DNA of 64,000 nucleotides. It comes from Sphingobium abikonense NBRC 16140. Its GTDB lineage: Bacteria; Pseudomonadota; Alphaproteobacteria; Sphingomonadales; Sphingomonadaceae. Under the pieces are notes generated by a model, which was not told where the DNA came from, ran no database searches, and saw only the letters and a list, made by a program, of their open reading frames with translations. The translations under genes were made by a program, and so were the position numbers. Positions 8,823 through 19,090 of this stretch are shown here, piece after piece (position 1 is the stretch's first letter; each line of letters begins with the position of its first letter). The stretch is from NCBI RefSeq assembly GCF_001598335.1, contig NZ_BCYT01000005.1, forward strand, positions 124,001-188,000. Direction: 5' to 3'.

Positions 8823-11234
8823 ATGTCCGTCACCCTTCCCCCGATCATCACCGACTGGTTCGATATGCGTGGCTGGCGCGTGCGCCGGCATCAGATGGAA
8901 ATGCTGGCGGCCGCACAGCAGGGCGATCATGCGCTGCTGGTGGCGCCCACCGGGGCAGGCAAGACGCTGGCAGGCTTCCTGCCGACGCTGGCTGACCTGA
9001 TCGAACACCCGGTACAGGGGCTTCACACCCTCTATGTCTCGCCGCTGAAAGCGCTGGCCGTCGACGTCCGCCGCAATCTGCTGACGCCGATCGAGGAGAT
9101 GGGTCTGCCGATCCAGGTGGAAACCCGCACCGGCGACACGCCCTCCGATCGAAAAGCGCGGCAGCGCGCCCGCCCGCCGCATATCCTGCTGACCACGCCC
9201 GAATCGCTCTCCCTGTTGCTCAGCTATCCCGACGCGCATCTGCTGTTCGCCCATCTGCGCACGGTGATCGTCGATGAAGTCCATGCCTTTGCCACGCAAA
9301 AGCGCGGGGACCTCCTCAACCTGTCGATGGCGCGGCTTCAGACGATCAATCCCGGTCTGCGCCGCGTCGCCCTGTCCGCGACGGTGGCCGATGTCGACGC
9401 CTATCGCGCCTGGCTCGCGCCCGATGGCGATATCGGCGCGGTCACGCCCGTGCTGGGAGAGGAGGGGGCGGACCCCCATGTCGCCATCCTCATCCCGGAA
9501 GGGCGCGTACCCTGGTCTGGCCATTCGGGCCGCTACGCCGCCGCGCAGGTCATGGCGGAAATCCAGTCGCGCGGCACGACGCTGGTCTTTTGCAACACCC
9601 GCGGCCTTGCCGAACTTATTTTTCAGGACCTCTGGTCAGTCAATGACGCCAATCTGCCGATCGGCATCCACCATGGCAGCCTGTCGATCGAAGCGCGGCG
9701 AAAGGTGGAAAGCGCGATGGCGGCGGGCAAGCTGCGCGCATTGGTTGCGACCGCCTCGCTCGACCTCGGAGTCGACTGGGGCAATGTCGATTGCGTCATC
9801 CAGATGGGCGCGCCCAAGGGCAGCTCGCGCCTGCTTCAACGCATCGGCCGCGCCAATCACCGGCTCGACATGGCGTCGGAGGCGATCCTCATCCCCGGCA
9901 ACCGCTTTGAATATCTGGAGGCGCGCGCCGCCTTGGATGCGGTGGAGGCGGGCGAACGCGACGCCGATGATTTCCGTTCCGGTAGCCTGGACGTGCTGGC
10001 CCAGCATGTCATGGGGCTTGCCTGTGCCGGGCCGTTCCGCGCGGAAGATGTGCTCAAGGAAGTGCAATCCGCCACCCCCTATAGCGCCTTGACCGCCGAG
10101 GCGTTCGATCATGTCCTCCACTTCATCGAAGGCGGGGGATACGCCCTGCGCGCTTATGACCGGTTCAAGCGGCTGACCAGAGAGCAGGACGGAACCTGGC
10201 GCGTATCCCATCCGCGCTTCATCCAGCAGCACCGCCTGAACGCAGGCATCATCGTCGATCAGCCCGCGCTCGCGGTGCGCTTCGCCAATGGGCGCAAGCT
10301 CGGCACGGTGGAGGAGGGCTTTGCCGCGCAATTACGCCCCGGCGACAGTTTCTTCTTTTCCGGCATGGCGCTGGAGGTGGTGCGGATGGATACGAGCGAT
10401 CTGACCGTGCGCGCTACGTCGAAGCAGGCGCGCGTGCCCAGTTGGGGCGGATCGCGCATGGCCATGTCCACGCGCCTGGCCGACCGGGTGCGCCATTTCC
10501 TGGCCGAGCCGCAGGAATGGCCCCGCTTTCCGCAGGACGTGCGCGAATGGCTGGAAATGCAGCAAGCGCGCTCCGCCTTGCCGCAGCCGGGGCAATTGCT
10601 CATCGAAACCTTCCCGCATGAAGGGCGGCATTATCTGGTCTGCTACAGTTTCGAAGGCTGGAATGCGCACCAGTCGCTTGGCATGTTGCTCACGCGCCGG
10701 ATGGACGCGCAGGGGCTGATGCCGCTGGGCTTCGTCGCCAATGACTATGCGCTTGCGGTCTATGGCCTCAAGCCCATTACCGACCCTAAGAGCCTGTTTT
10801 CTGCTGACATATTGGATCATGAATTTATCGACTGGGTCGAACAGTCGAGCTTGCTCAAGCGCGCTTTCCGCGATGTCGCGGTCATTTCCGGCCTCATCGA
10901 ACGGCAGCATCCGGGCAAGCGCAAGACCGGGCGACAAGTCACCTTCTCCACCGACCTCATCTATGATGTGCTGCGCAAATATCAGCCCGATCATCTGCTC
11001 ATAAAGGCGGCCTGGGCCGACGCGCGCGCGCGCATGACAGACGTCGGGCGTCTGGGCGACCTGATCGACCGCGCGGCCACCACGATGCTGCATATCACGC
11101 TGGATCGCGTCAGCCCTCTCGCCGTGCCCGTGCTGATCCTGATCGGGCGCGAGCAGGTGGCGCAGCAGGCGGCCGAGGACGCGCTGCTGATGGAGGCCGA
11201 GGCGCTGGTCAACGAAGCGATGCGCGCCGACTAA
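8823..11234 (+). CDS. Lhr-type DEXH-box helicase (ligase-associated DNA damage response family)
   Basis: Superfamily 2 DNA helicase of 803 residues. Visible motifs are Walker A APTGAGKT, DEVH, the SAT-type motif ALSATVAD and motif VI QRIGRANHR, followed by the winged-helix and C-terminal core of Lhr proteins. Its length and C-terminal region fit the ligase-associated family (TIGR04121 type), usually encoded with an ATP-dependent DNA ligase, an exonuclease and a metallophosphoesterase. None of those partners is adjacent here. The start at 8823 (MSVTLPPI) begins just before the conserved N-terminus; a more upstream ATG at 8751 is possible. Confidence 0.9.
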   Translation: MSVTLPPIITDWFDMRGWRVRRHQMEMLAAAQQGDHALLVAPTGAGKTLAGFLPTLADLIEHPVQGLHTLYVSPLKALAVDVRRNLLTPIEEMGLPIQVETRTGDTPSDRKARQRARPPHILLTTPESLSLLLSYPDAHLLFAHLRTVIVDEVHAFATQKRGDLLNLSMARLQTINPGLRRVALSATVADVDAYRAWLAPDGDIGAVTPVLGEEGADPHVAILIPEGRVPWSGHSGRYAAAQVMAEIQSRGTTLVFCNTRGLAELIFQDLWSVNDANLPIGIHHGSLSIEARRKVESAMAAGKLRALVATASLDLGVDWGNVDCVIQMGAPKGSSRLLQRIGRANHRLDMASEAILIPGNRFEYLEARAALDAVEAGERDADDFRSGSLDVLAQHVMGLACAGPFRAEDVLKEVQSATPYSALTAEAFDHVLHFIEGGGYALRAYDRFKRLTREQDGTWRVSHPRFIQQHRLNAGIIVDQPALAVRFANGRKLGTVEEGFAAQLRPGDSFFFSGMALEVVRMDTSDLTVRATSKQARVPSWGGSRMAMSTRLADRVRHFLAEPQEWPRFPQDVREWLEMQQARSALPQPGQLLIETFPHEGRHYLVCYSFEGWNAHQSLGMLLTRRMDAQGLMPLGFVANDYALAVYGLKPITDPKSLFSADILDHEFIDWVEQSSLLKRAFRDVAVISGLIERQHPGKRKTGRQVTFSTDLIYDVLRKYQPDHLLIKAAWADARARMTDVGRLGDLIDRAATTMLHITLDRVSPLAVPVLILIGREQVAQQAAEDALLMEAEALVNEAMRAD

Positions 11235-11242
11235 GTCCGCTA

Positions 11243-11980
11243 TTACAAGCCGTTGATCGCCGCAAAGGGATCATCGCTCGCATCCTGGTTCCAGCGATAT
11301 TCCGCCCGGTCGGCGACCCATTGCGCCAGCACCTTGCCATAAAGTTTGGCGATCAGGGCCAGCGCCATGTCGGTGCCGGCGGACACGCCCGATGATGTGA
11401 TGAAGCGACCATCCTCGACCCAGCGTGCATGGGGCACCCAATGCACCTCCTTGCCCTGCGCGGTCGCCCATTGCCACGCCATCTTGTTGCTGGTCGCGCG
11501 CACACCGTTCAGCAGCCCGGCCTTCGCCAGCAGACCAGAGCCGGTGCAGATGCTTGCCACCTGCGGCGTCGCCTCCGCCAATTGTGTCATCGCGCTCAGA
11601 AACGCGGGATTGTTGACCTCCCGCCGCGTGCCCGATCCGCCGGGCACCATCACGATGTCCAGCTTGGGCGCGTCGGCAAAGCTCACATCGGCAACGGTCT
11701 TGGGGCCAGTCCGGCTCGCCACCGGTCCAGCCTTCTCGGCGATCAGCACCGTGTCGACGCGGTCATTGATCATGCCGAACATTTCCAGCGGGCCGAACAC
11801 ATCGAGCAGCTCAAACCCCTCGAACACCACCATGCCCAGCGTCTTGCGCGGCCCTTCCGGCGGGACGGGCGGCGTGCCCGTCACGGGCGGGGCGGCGGTA
11901 GATACGGTGGGCGCGGCGGCCATCAGCGCGGACCCGATGAGCAGGTCGCGGCGCGACGAAGTGATGGGAGGCATGGGCAT
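11243..11980 (-). CDS. DJ-1/PfpI family protein with Tat-type signal
   Basis: 245 residues. The N-terminus carries SSRRDLL followed by a hydrophobic stretch and Ala-rich residues, consistent with a twin-arginine signal peptide. The rest is a DJ-1/PfpI (class I amidotransferase-like) domain with the nucleophile elbow cysteine in SICTGSGLL. It resembles the transcription-regulator-like/isonitrile hydratase branch of the superfamily, but without an AraC domain. The start at 11980 has AAGGA 9 nt upstream. An exported location is inferred from the signal only; the substrate is unknown. Confidence 0.83.
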   Translation of the reverse strand: MPMPPITSSRRDLLIGSALMAAAPTVSTAAPPVTGTPPVPPEGPRKTLGMVVFEGFELLDVFGPLEMFGMINDRVDTVLIAEKAGPVASRTGPKTVADVSFADAPKLDIVMVPGGSGTRREVNNPAFLSAMTQLAEATPQVASICTGSGLLAKAGLLNGVRATSNKMAWQWATAQGKEVHWVPHARWVEDGRFITSSGVSAGTDMALALIAKLYGKVLAQWVADRAEYRWNQDASDDPFAAINGL

Positions 11981-12018
11981 GATGGCATTTCCTTTTCCTT
12001 CCTCAAACGATTGGCGGA

Positions 12019-12531
12019 TCAGAAACCCCGATCCTCTTCGCGAATGCCCCCGCATCCTTTCAGGATGCCTTGCGCAAAGGCGATCTGCACCTGGTCGGAC
12101 CAGAGCGCGTTGCTCATCCCGTCGCTGCACGGACCCTCGCTGATCGCCATGGTGAAGCCGTCGCCCAGATAACGCAGCGACGTGCCGTCCCTGTCCTCCC
12201 GCACGCCGTAACGCAGGGCTGGCGCATCGGGCCGCTCCAGTATCGCGGTCGCCCCCCGGATGGTGACGGCCCAAAAGGGTTCGGTGCCGATGGCGCGATA
12301 GTCGGGTGGAGCCGGACTGGACGGCGATGTTCCACGTGAAACCAAAGGCTTGGCCGGTTGCGCAACCGCCGTCGATCTGTCGCCATCGGTGTCGGACTTC
12401 GCAGGTTCGGGAGCGACCGGTGCGCGCACCGCGTCCGCCTTCCGCTCGATTCCAGCAGCATTCACCACCGTCTTCGGCTCGTCCCCGCATCCGACTGGCA
12501 GTGCCAGCAGCATCAGGGCCGCCAGCCTCAT
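12019..12531 (-). CDS. Putative lipoprotein, COG3650-like domain
   Basis: 170 residues. The signal ends in ALPVGC, a plausible lipobox. A Pro/Ala-rich linker follows, then a compact domain beginning YRAIGTEPFWAV. The GTEPFW element is typical of COG3650-type periplasmic proteins of unknown function. The start at 12531 overlaps the tag stop codon as ATGA, so it is probably translated with tag and gyrB. No catalytic role can be assigned. Confidence 0.75.
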   Translation of the reverse strand: MRLAALMLLALPVGCGDEPKTVVNAAGIERKADAVRAPVAPEPAKSDTDGDRSTAVAQPAKPLVSRGTSPSSPAPPDYRAIGTEPFWAVTIRGATAILERPDAPALRYGVREDRDGTSLRYLGDGFTMAISEGPCSDGMSNALWSDQVQIAFAQGILKGCGGIREEDRGF

Positions 12532-13088
12532 CCCACCACCGCTTCGCGGCGGAAGCACTCGGCCGCATGGTCATTCACCAGACCCGTAGCCTGCATCCAG
12601 GCATAGACGATCGTCGGGCCGACAAATTTGAAGCCGCGCTGCTTCAAATCCTTGGAGATGCTTTCCGATAGAGCGGTCTTGGCCGGGAATGTCCGCCCGT
12701 CATTGCGGATCGGTCGCCCATTTACGAAAGCCCAGGCATAGGCCGCAAAATTCTCACCTTGGTCGCGCATCGCGCAATAGACGCGCGCGCCCGCGATTGT
12801 CGCTTCTATCTTCGCGCGCGCCCGCACGATGCCGGGATCGCCCATCAGCCGCTCGACATCCGCAGGCCCGAACGCCGCCACCCGGTCCGGGTCGAAACCG
12901 GCAAAGGCGGCGCGAAACGCGTCCCGCTTGCGCAAAATGGTGATCCAGGACAGGCCCGCCTGAAACCCCTCCAGCATCAGCATTTCCCACAGCATGCGCG
13001 AATCGCGCTGCGGGACGCCCCATTCGTCATCATGATAGGCGCGATAGAGCGGATCGGCGCCACACCAGCCGCACCGAACCGGCTCCAC
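12528..13088 (-). CDS. tag: DNA-3-methyladenine glycosylase I
   Basis: Base-excision repair enzyme that removes 3-methyladenine from alkylated DNA; 186 residues. The zinc ligands known for E. coli Tag (Cys4, His17, His175, Cys179) have clear counterparts: Cys6 in VRCGWC, His19 in YHDDEWG, and the H-x4-C pair in DHAAECF near the C-terminus. It begins 1 bp after the gyrB stop, so it depends on gyrB transcription, and overlaps the lipoprotein gene by 4 bp. Confidence 0.95.
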   Translation of the reverse strand: MEPVRCGWCGADPLYRAYHDDEWGVPQRDSRMLWEMLMLEGFQAGLSWITILRKRDAFRAAFAGFDPDRVAAFGPADVERLMGDPGIVRARAKIEATIAGARVYCAMRDQGENFAAYAWAFVNGRPIRNDGRTFPAKTALSESISKDLKQRGFKFVGPTIVYAWMQATGLVNDHAAECFRREAVVG

Positions 13089-13089
13089 C

Positions 13090-15627
<2,538 letters not shown>

Positions 15628-15683
15628 CTAAAGCGAAACATGGCGTCTTTCCCCCGCGTCCCGCCCGGTCTATCACGCTTTCC

Positions 15684-16166
15684 ATGCGCATTGTCCCTGC
15701 CCTGACGCTGGTGCTCGCCGCCTGTTCGCAAAGCAACGACGTCTATGAGCAGCTGCCCGACAGCTCGCTTGCCGGCGCGCCGCGGGATGTCGTGCCCGAC
15801 AGCCGGATCGAATCCACGCTGGCGCGACCGGTGACGATCGGGGAGGATGGCCCGCGCCTCGACGCTTGCGGCGTAATGGGGCAGGTGACGCGCGCGGGCG
15901 GCAACGGCCTGCCCCTGCGCGCCGCCCCCTTCGCCGAAGCGAAGAGCCTCGCGACCCTGGAGGAGGGCACGCGGCTGCATGTCTGCACGCGCAGCATCGA
16001 CCAGAAATGGCTGGGCGTCGTCGTGCGTCCGGCTCCGGCGGACGGAGACGGCGCTCCGGCCGTCGATTGCGGCGTATCCTCTCCGGTGGACCGCAAACAG
16101 GCCTATGAAGGGCCATGCGCCAGCGGCTGGGTTGCCAGCGCCTATGTCCGGCTGATCGCGGGATAG
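15684..16166 (+). CDS. Putative lipoprotein, SH3-like
   Basis: 160 residues with a short signal ending LVLAAC, a good lipobox. The mature part contains LPLRAAP followed by a LATLEEGTRL segment, the pattern of bacterial SH3 (SH3b) domains, and several cysteines that could form disulfides in the periplasm. Divergent from gyrB. No specific function can be given. Confidence 0.75.
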   Translation: MRIVPALTLVLAACSQSNDVYEQLPDSSLAGAPRDVVPDSRIESTLARPVTIGEDGPRLDACGVMGQVTRAGGNGLPLRAAPFAEAKSLATLEEGTRLHVCTRSIDQKWLGVVVRPAPADGDGAPAVDCGVSSPVDRKQAYEGPCASGWVASAYVRLIAG

Positions 16167-16272
16167 CTGCGCGCCGGGCGCGGCCGCCCTTCGCCCAAAA
16201 GAGCCAGCACATGGCTTGTCCCGCCCCCCGCGCCTCGGCTAGAGCCGGGGCAACGCTTTTACGGAGACCCTT

Positions 16273-16563
16273 GTGGCCTACGCGCTTTATCAGATCATCG
16301 TCATCCTGCTCGACGTGCTGTGGTGGATCATCATCATTCAGGCGATCATGAGCTGGCTGATCGCCTTCAACGTCGTCAACATGGGCAACGACTTCGTGCG
16401 CACCGTCATGGTCGCGCTGGACCGGATGACCGCGCCCATCTACAATCCCATTCGCCGGGTGATGCCGGACTTGGGCGCGCTTGACCTGTCGCCGATGGTC
16501 GTGCTGCTTGCCATCCTCATCATCCGCCAGGCCATATTGCCGCCGCTCTTCGGCTTCGTGTGA
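16273..16563 (+). CDS. YggT family integral membrane protein
   Basis: 96 residues with two hydrophobic segments (about residues 5-30 and 70-95) flanking a polar loop with YNPIRRVMPD, characteristic of YggT proteins. The GTG start at 16273 is supported by GGAGA six bases upstream. Family function is poorly defined; links to cell division and osmotic tolerance are reported for homologues. It overlaps the following DUF167 gene as GTGA, the common yggT-yggU pairing. Confidence 0.9.
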   Translation: MAYALYQIIVILLDVLWWIIIIQAIMSWLIAFNVVNMGNDFVRTVMVALDRMTAPIYNPIRRVMPDLGALDLSPMVVLLAILIIRQAILPPLFGFV

Positions 16564-16883
16564 CCGCCTGGAGCCGGTCGGGCGCGGATCTGCTGCTGGC
16601 GGTCCGCCTGACGCCCGGATCGGCCCGCCAGGACATTGGCGGCGTCTGGCGCGACGACAGGGGCGCCTTGTGGCTTACCGCGCGGGTGCGCGCCGCGCCG
16701 GAAAAGGGCCGCGCCAATGCCGCGCTCATCGCCCAGCTGGCCCAGGCGCTGGATTGGCCGAAAAGCGCGATTATGCTGGAATCGGGTGATGGCAACCGGC
16801 TAAAGCGGCTGCGGATCATCGGCGGCGGCGGGGCGCAGGACCGGCTTGTCGCCTGCATCGAACAGTGGATGGAACAGATATGA
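16560..16883 (+). CDS. DUF167 (YggU) family protein
   Basis: 107 residues. The conserved DUF167 core [12 protein letters not shown] and the segment [11 protein letters not shown] are present. GTG start overlapping the yggT stop; its own stop overlaps the folD start. It is a small soluble protein of unknown function, very often next to yggT. Confidence 0.9.
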   Translation: MTAWSRSGADLLLAVRLTPGSARQDIGGVWRDDRGALWLTARVRAAPEKGRANAALIAQLAQALDWPKSAIMLESGDGNRLKRLRIIGGGGAQDRLVACIEQWMEQI

Positions 16884-17776
16884 GCATCGGCAAGATCATC
16901 GATGGCAAGGCATTCGCCGCGGGTCTGCGCGAACGGATCGCGCAGGCGGTGCCGACTTTCGTCGAGCAGGCCGGACGCAAGCCGGGCCTTGCGGTGGTGC
17001 TGGTGGGGGAGGACCCCGCCAGCAGCGTCTATGTCCGCTCCAAGGGCAAGATGACGGTCGCGGTCGGCATGGACAGTTTCGAATTCAAGCGGCCAGCGAC
17101 GATCGGCCAGGACGATTTGCTCGACCTGATCGATGAACTCAACCAGGACGATCGGGTCGACGGCATCCTCGTCCAGCTGCCGCTGCCCGACCATATCGAC
17201 GAAGCCGCCGTGATCGCCGCCATTGATCCGGCCAAGGATGTCGACGGGTTCCACGTCGTCAATGCCGGCCGGCTCGCCACGGGGCAGGAGGCGCTGGTTC
17301 CCTGCACGCCGATGGGCTGCATCATGCTGCTGAAGGACGAACTGGGCGACCTCAGCGGCAAGGAAGCGGTGGTGATCGGCCGCTCCAACATCGTGGGCAA
17401 GCCGATGGCGCAATTGCTGCTCGCCGAAAATGCGACCGTCACCATCGCCCACAGCCGGACCCATGACCTGGCCAGCGTCGTCCACCGCGCCGACATCGTG
17501 GTCGCGGCCGTCGGCCGCCCGGAAATGGTCAAGGGCGAATGGATCAAGCCCGGCGCGACCGTGATCGACGTCGGCATCAACCGCGTCCCCGATGACGAGG
17601 GCACGGGAAAAAGCCGCATCGTGGGGGATGTCGCCACGGCCGAAGCGCTGGCCCATGTAGGCGCGATCACCCCCGTTCCCGGCGGTGTCGGGCCGATGAC
17701 CATCGCGGTCCTGCTGCGCAACACGCTGGTCGCCGCCCACGCCCGCGCTGGCCTCACGAAGCCGGACGGCCTGTGA
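16880..17776 (+). CDS. folD: Bifunctional methylenetetrahydrofolate dehydrogenase/cyclohydrolase
   Basis: 298 residues. Interconverts 5,10-methylene-, methenyl- and 10-formyl-tetrahydrofolate for purine and fMet synthesis, using NADP. Visible are the active-site Lys in YVRSKGK, the QLPLP motif, the conserved KDVDGFH region, the Rossmann segment GRSNIVGKP and the C-terminal [11 protein letters not shown]. The start at 16880 overlaps the upstream stop (ATGA); a few in-frame codons upstream are less likely. Confidence 0.97.
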   Translation: MSIGKIIDGKAFAAGLRERIAQAVPTFVEQAGRKPGLAVVLVGEDPASSVYVRSKGKMTVAVGMDSFEFKRPATIGQDDLLDLIDELNQDDRVDGILVQLPLPDHIDEAAVIAAIDPAKDVDGFHVVNAGRLATGQEALVPCTPMGCIMLLKDELGDLSGKEAVVIGRSNIVGKPMAQLLLAENATVTIAHSRTHDLASVVHRADIVVAAVGRPEMVKGEWIKPGATVIDVGINRVPDDEGTGKSRIVGDVATAEALAHVGAITPVPGGVGPMTIAVLLRNTLVAAHARAGLTKPDGL

Positions 17777-18417
17777 GCGCGCGGCTGGTCCTGCTGGCGA
17801 TCGGTGCTGCCGCCCTGGTCGCGGCGCGCCCGCCGATGCGCTATCAGCCCGATCCCAGCTCGGTGATCGCCGCCGAAATCGCCTTCAACCGGCTGGCGCA
17901 GGACAAGGGGCAATGGACCGCCTTTCGCGAAACCGCCGCCGACGATGCCGTGATGTTCGTGCCCGACAAGGTGCTGGCGAAGGACTGGCTCAGGAAACAG
18001 CCGGACCCGCCGACATCGGTCAACTGGTCGCCCTCCATCGTCTATGTCTCGTGCGACGGGCGGCTCGCGGCCAGCACCGGCAACTGGAAGCGCCCGGACG
18101 GATCGGTCGGCTATTTCACCACCATCTGGCGGCGCGACAAGAAAGGGCGCTGGCAGTGGGTCCTGGATCATGGCGATACGCTCGCCAGCCCACGCCCCGC
18201 ATCCGATATCCTGTCGGGCAAGGTCGCCACCTGCAAGCGCCCTGCCCGGCCCGACGGCCCACCCGCCAAGGACGGCAAGGACGCCCCGCCCGTCGATGAC
18301 AGCCTGCTCTGGACCGCCGAGGTCGCCCCCGACAAGAGCCGCCGCGTCACCGTCCGCATGTGGACGGGCGCGGCCTATGAAACCGTCATCGACGATAGCG
18401 TAAAGGCCGGATCATGA
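17773..18417 (+). CDS. Conserved hypothetical, NTF2/SnoaL-like with signal sequence
   Basis: 214 residues. A short hydrophobic N-terminus ([14 protein letters not shown]) looks like a signal peptide or anchor. The following ~130 residues have the layout of SnoaL/DUF4440-type cone folds ([13 protein letters not shown], then a [17 protein letters not shown] strand). The GTG start overlaps the folD stop (GTGA) and its stop overlaps marC (ATGA). Role unknown; fold assignment is tentative. Confidence 0.7.
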   Translation: MSARLVLLAIGAAALVAARPPMRYQPDPSSVIAAEIAFNRLAQDKGQWTAFRETAADDAVMFVPDKVLAKDWLRKQPDPPTSVNWSPSIVYVSCDGRLAASTGNWKRPDGSVGYFTTIWRRDKKGRWQWVLDHGDTLASPRPASDILSGKVATCKRPARPDGPPAKDGKDAPPVDDSLLWTAEVAPDKSRRVTVRMWTGAAYETVIDDSVKAGS

Positions 18418-19031
18418 TCGCCCTGTTCCTGTCCGCCTTCGTCACCTTGTTCGTGGTGATCGACCCGCCGGGCTGCGCGCCCATCTATGCCAGCCTCACC
18501 AACGGCGCCAGCGCGGCGCAGCGCCGGGCGATGGCGGTGCGCGCGGTCGGCATCGCCGCCGCGATCCTGCTGGTCTTCGCCTTGTGGGGCAAGCAACTGC
18601 TCGGCATGCTGGGGATCGAACTGGACAGTTTCCGCATTGCCGGCGGCATCATGCTCTTCATCATCGCGATGGACATGGTGTTCGAAAAACGCACCCAGCG
18701 CCGCGAGGACAGGGCGCAGAAGATCGCCGACACGCCCGAGGTGGAGGATGTCTCCGTCTTCCCCATGGCCATGCCGATGATCGCCGGGCCGGGGTCGATC
18801 GCGACGGTGATGCTGCTGATGTCCCGCACCGATGGCCTCGTCGAACGCATGGTCGTGCTGGGCGCGGTGGTCGTGACGTTGCTGCTGATGCTTGGCGCGC
18901 TGATCGCGGCAGGCCCGCTGATGGCGCTCCTGGGGCACAAGATCGAAGCGGTCATCACCCGGCTGCTGGGCGTGCTGCTGGCGGCGCTGGCCGCGCAATT
19001 CGTGATCGACGGGTTGAAAGCCAGCTTCTGA
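18414..19031 (+). CDS. MarC family integral membrane protein
   Basis: 205 residues, about six hydrophobic segments, starting with the typical MarC opening (FVTLFVVIDPPGCAPIY) and including PMAMPMIAGPGSIATVM, the family's best conserved stretch. Despite the name, no drug resistance role is established for MarC proteins. Last gene of the yggT-DUF167-folD-hypothetical-marC chain, followed by a strong terminator. Confidence 0.9.
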   Translation: MIALFLSAFVTLFVVIDPPGCAPIYASLTNGASAAQRRAMAVRAVGIAAAILLVFALWGKQLLGMLGIELDSFRIAGGIMLFIIAMDMVFEKRTQRREDRAQKIADTPEVEDVSVFPMAMPMIAGPGSIATVMLLMSRTDGLVERMVVLGAVVVTLLLMLGALIAAGPLMALLGHKIEAVITRLLGVLLAALAAQFVIDGLKASF

Positions 19032-19054
19032 CCGCCGCGCTCGATCGCTGAATT

Positions 19055-19087
19055 GAAAAGGGCGACCCGTCAGGGCCGCCCTTTTTT
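19055..19087. terminator. Bidirectional intrinsic terminator
   Basis: A run of A, a GC-rich inverted repeat (AAAAGGGCG and CGCCCTTTTTT arms around a short loop) and a run of T. It can stop transcription from marC (plus) and from the secreted M1 peptidase gene (minus), which converge here. Confidence 0.85.
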
Positions 19088-19090
19088 GCG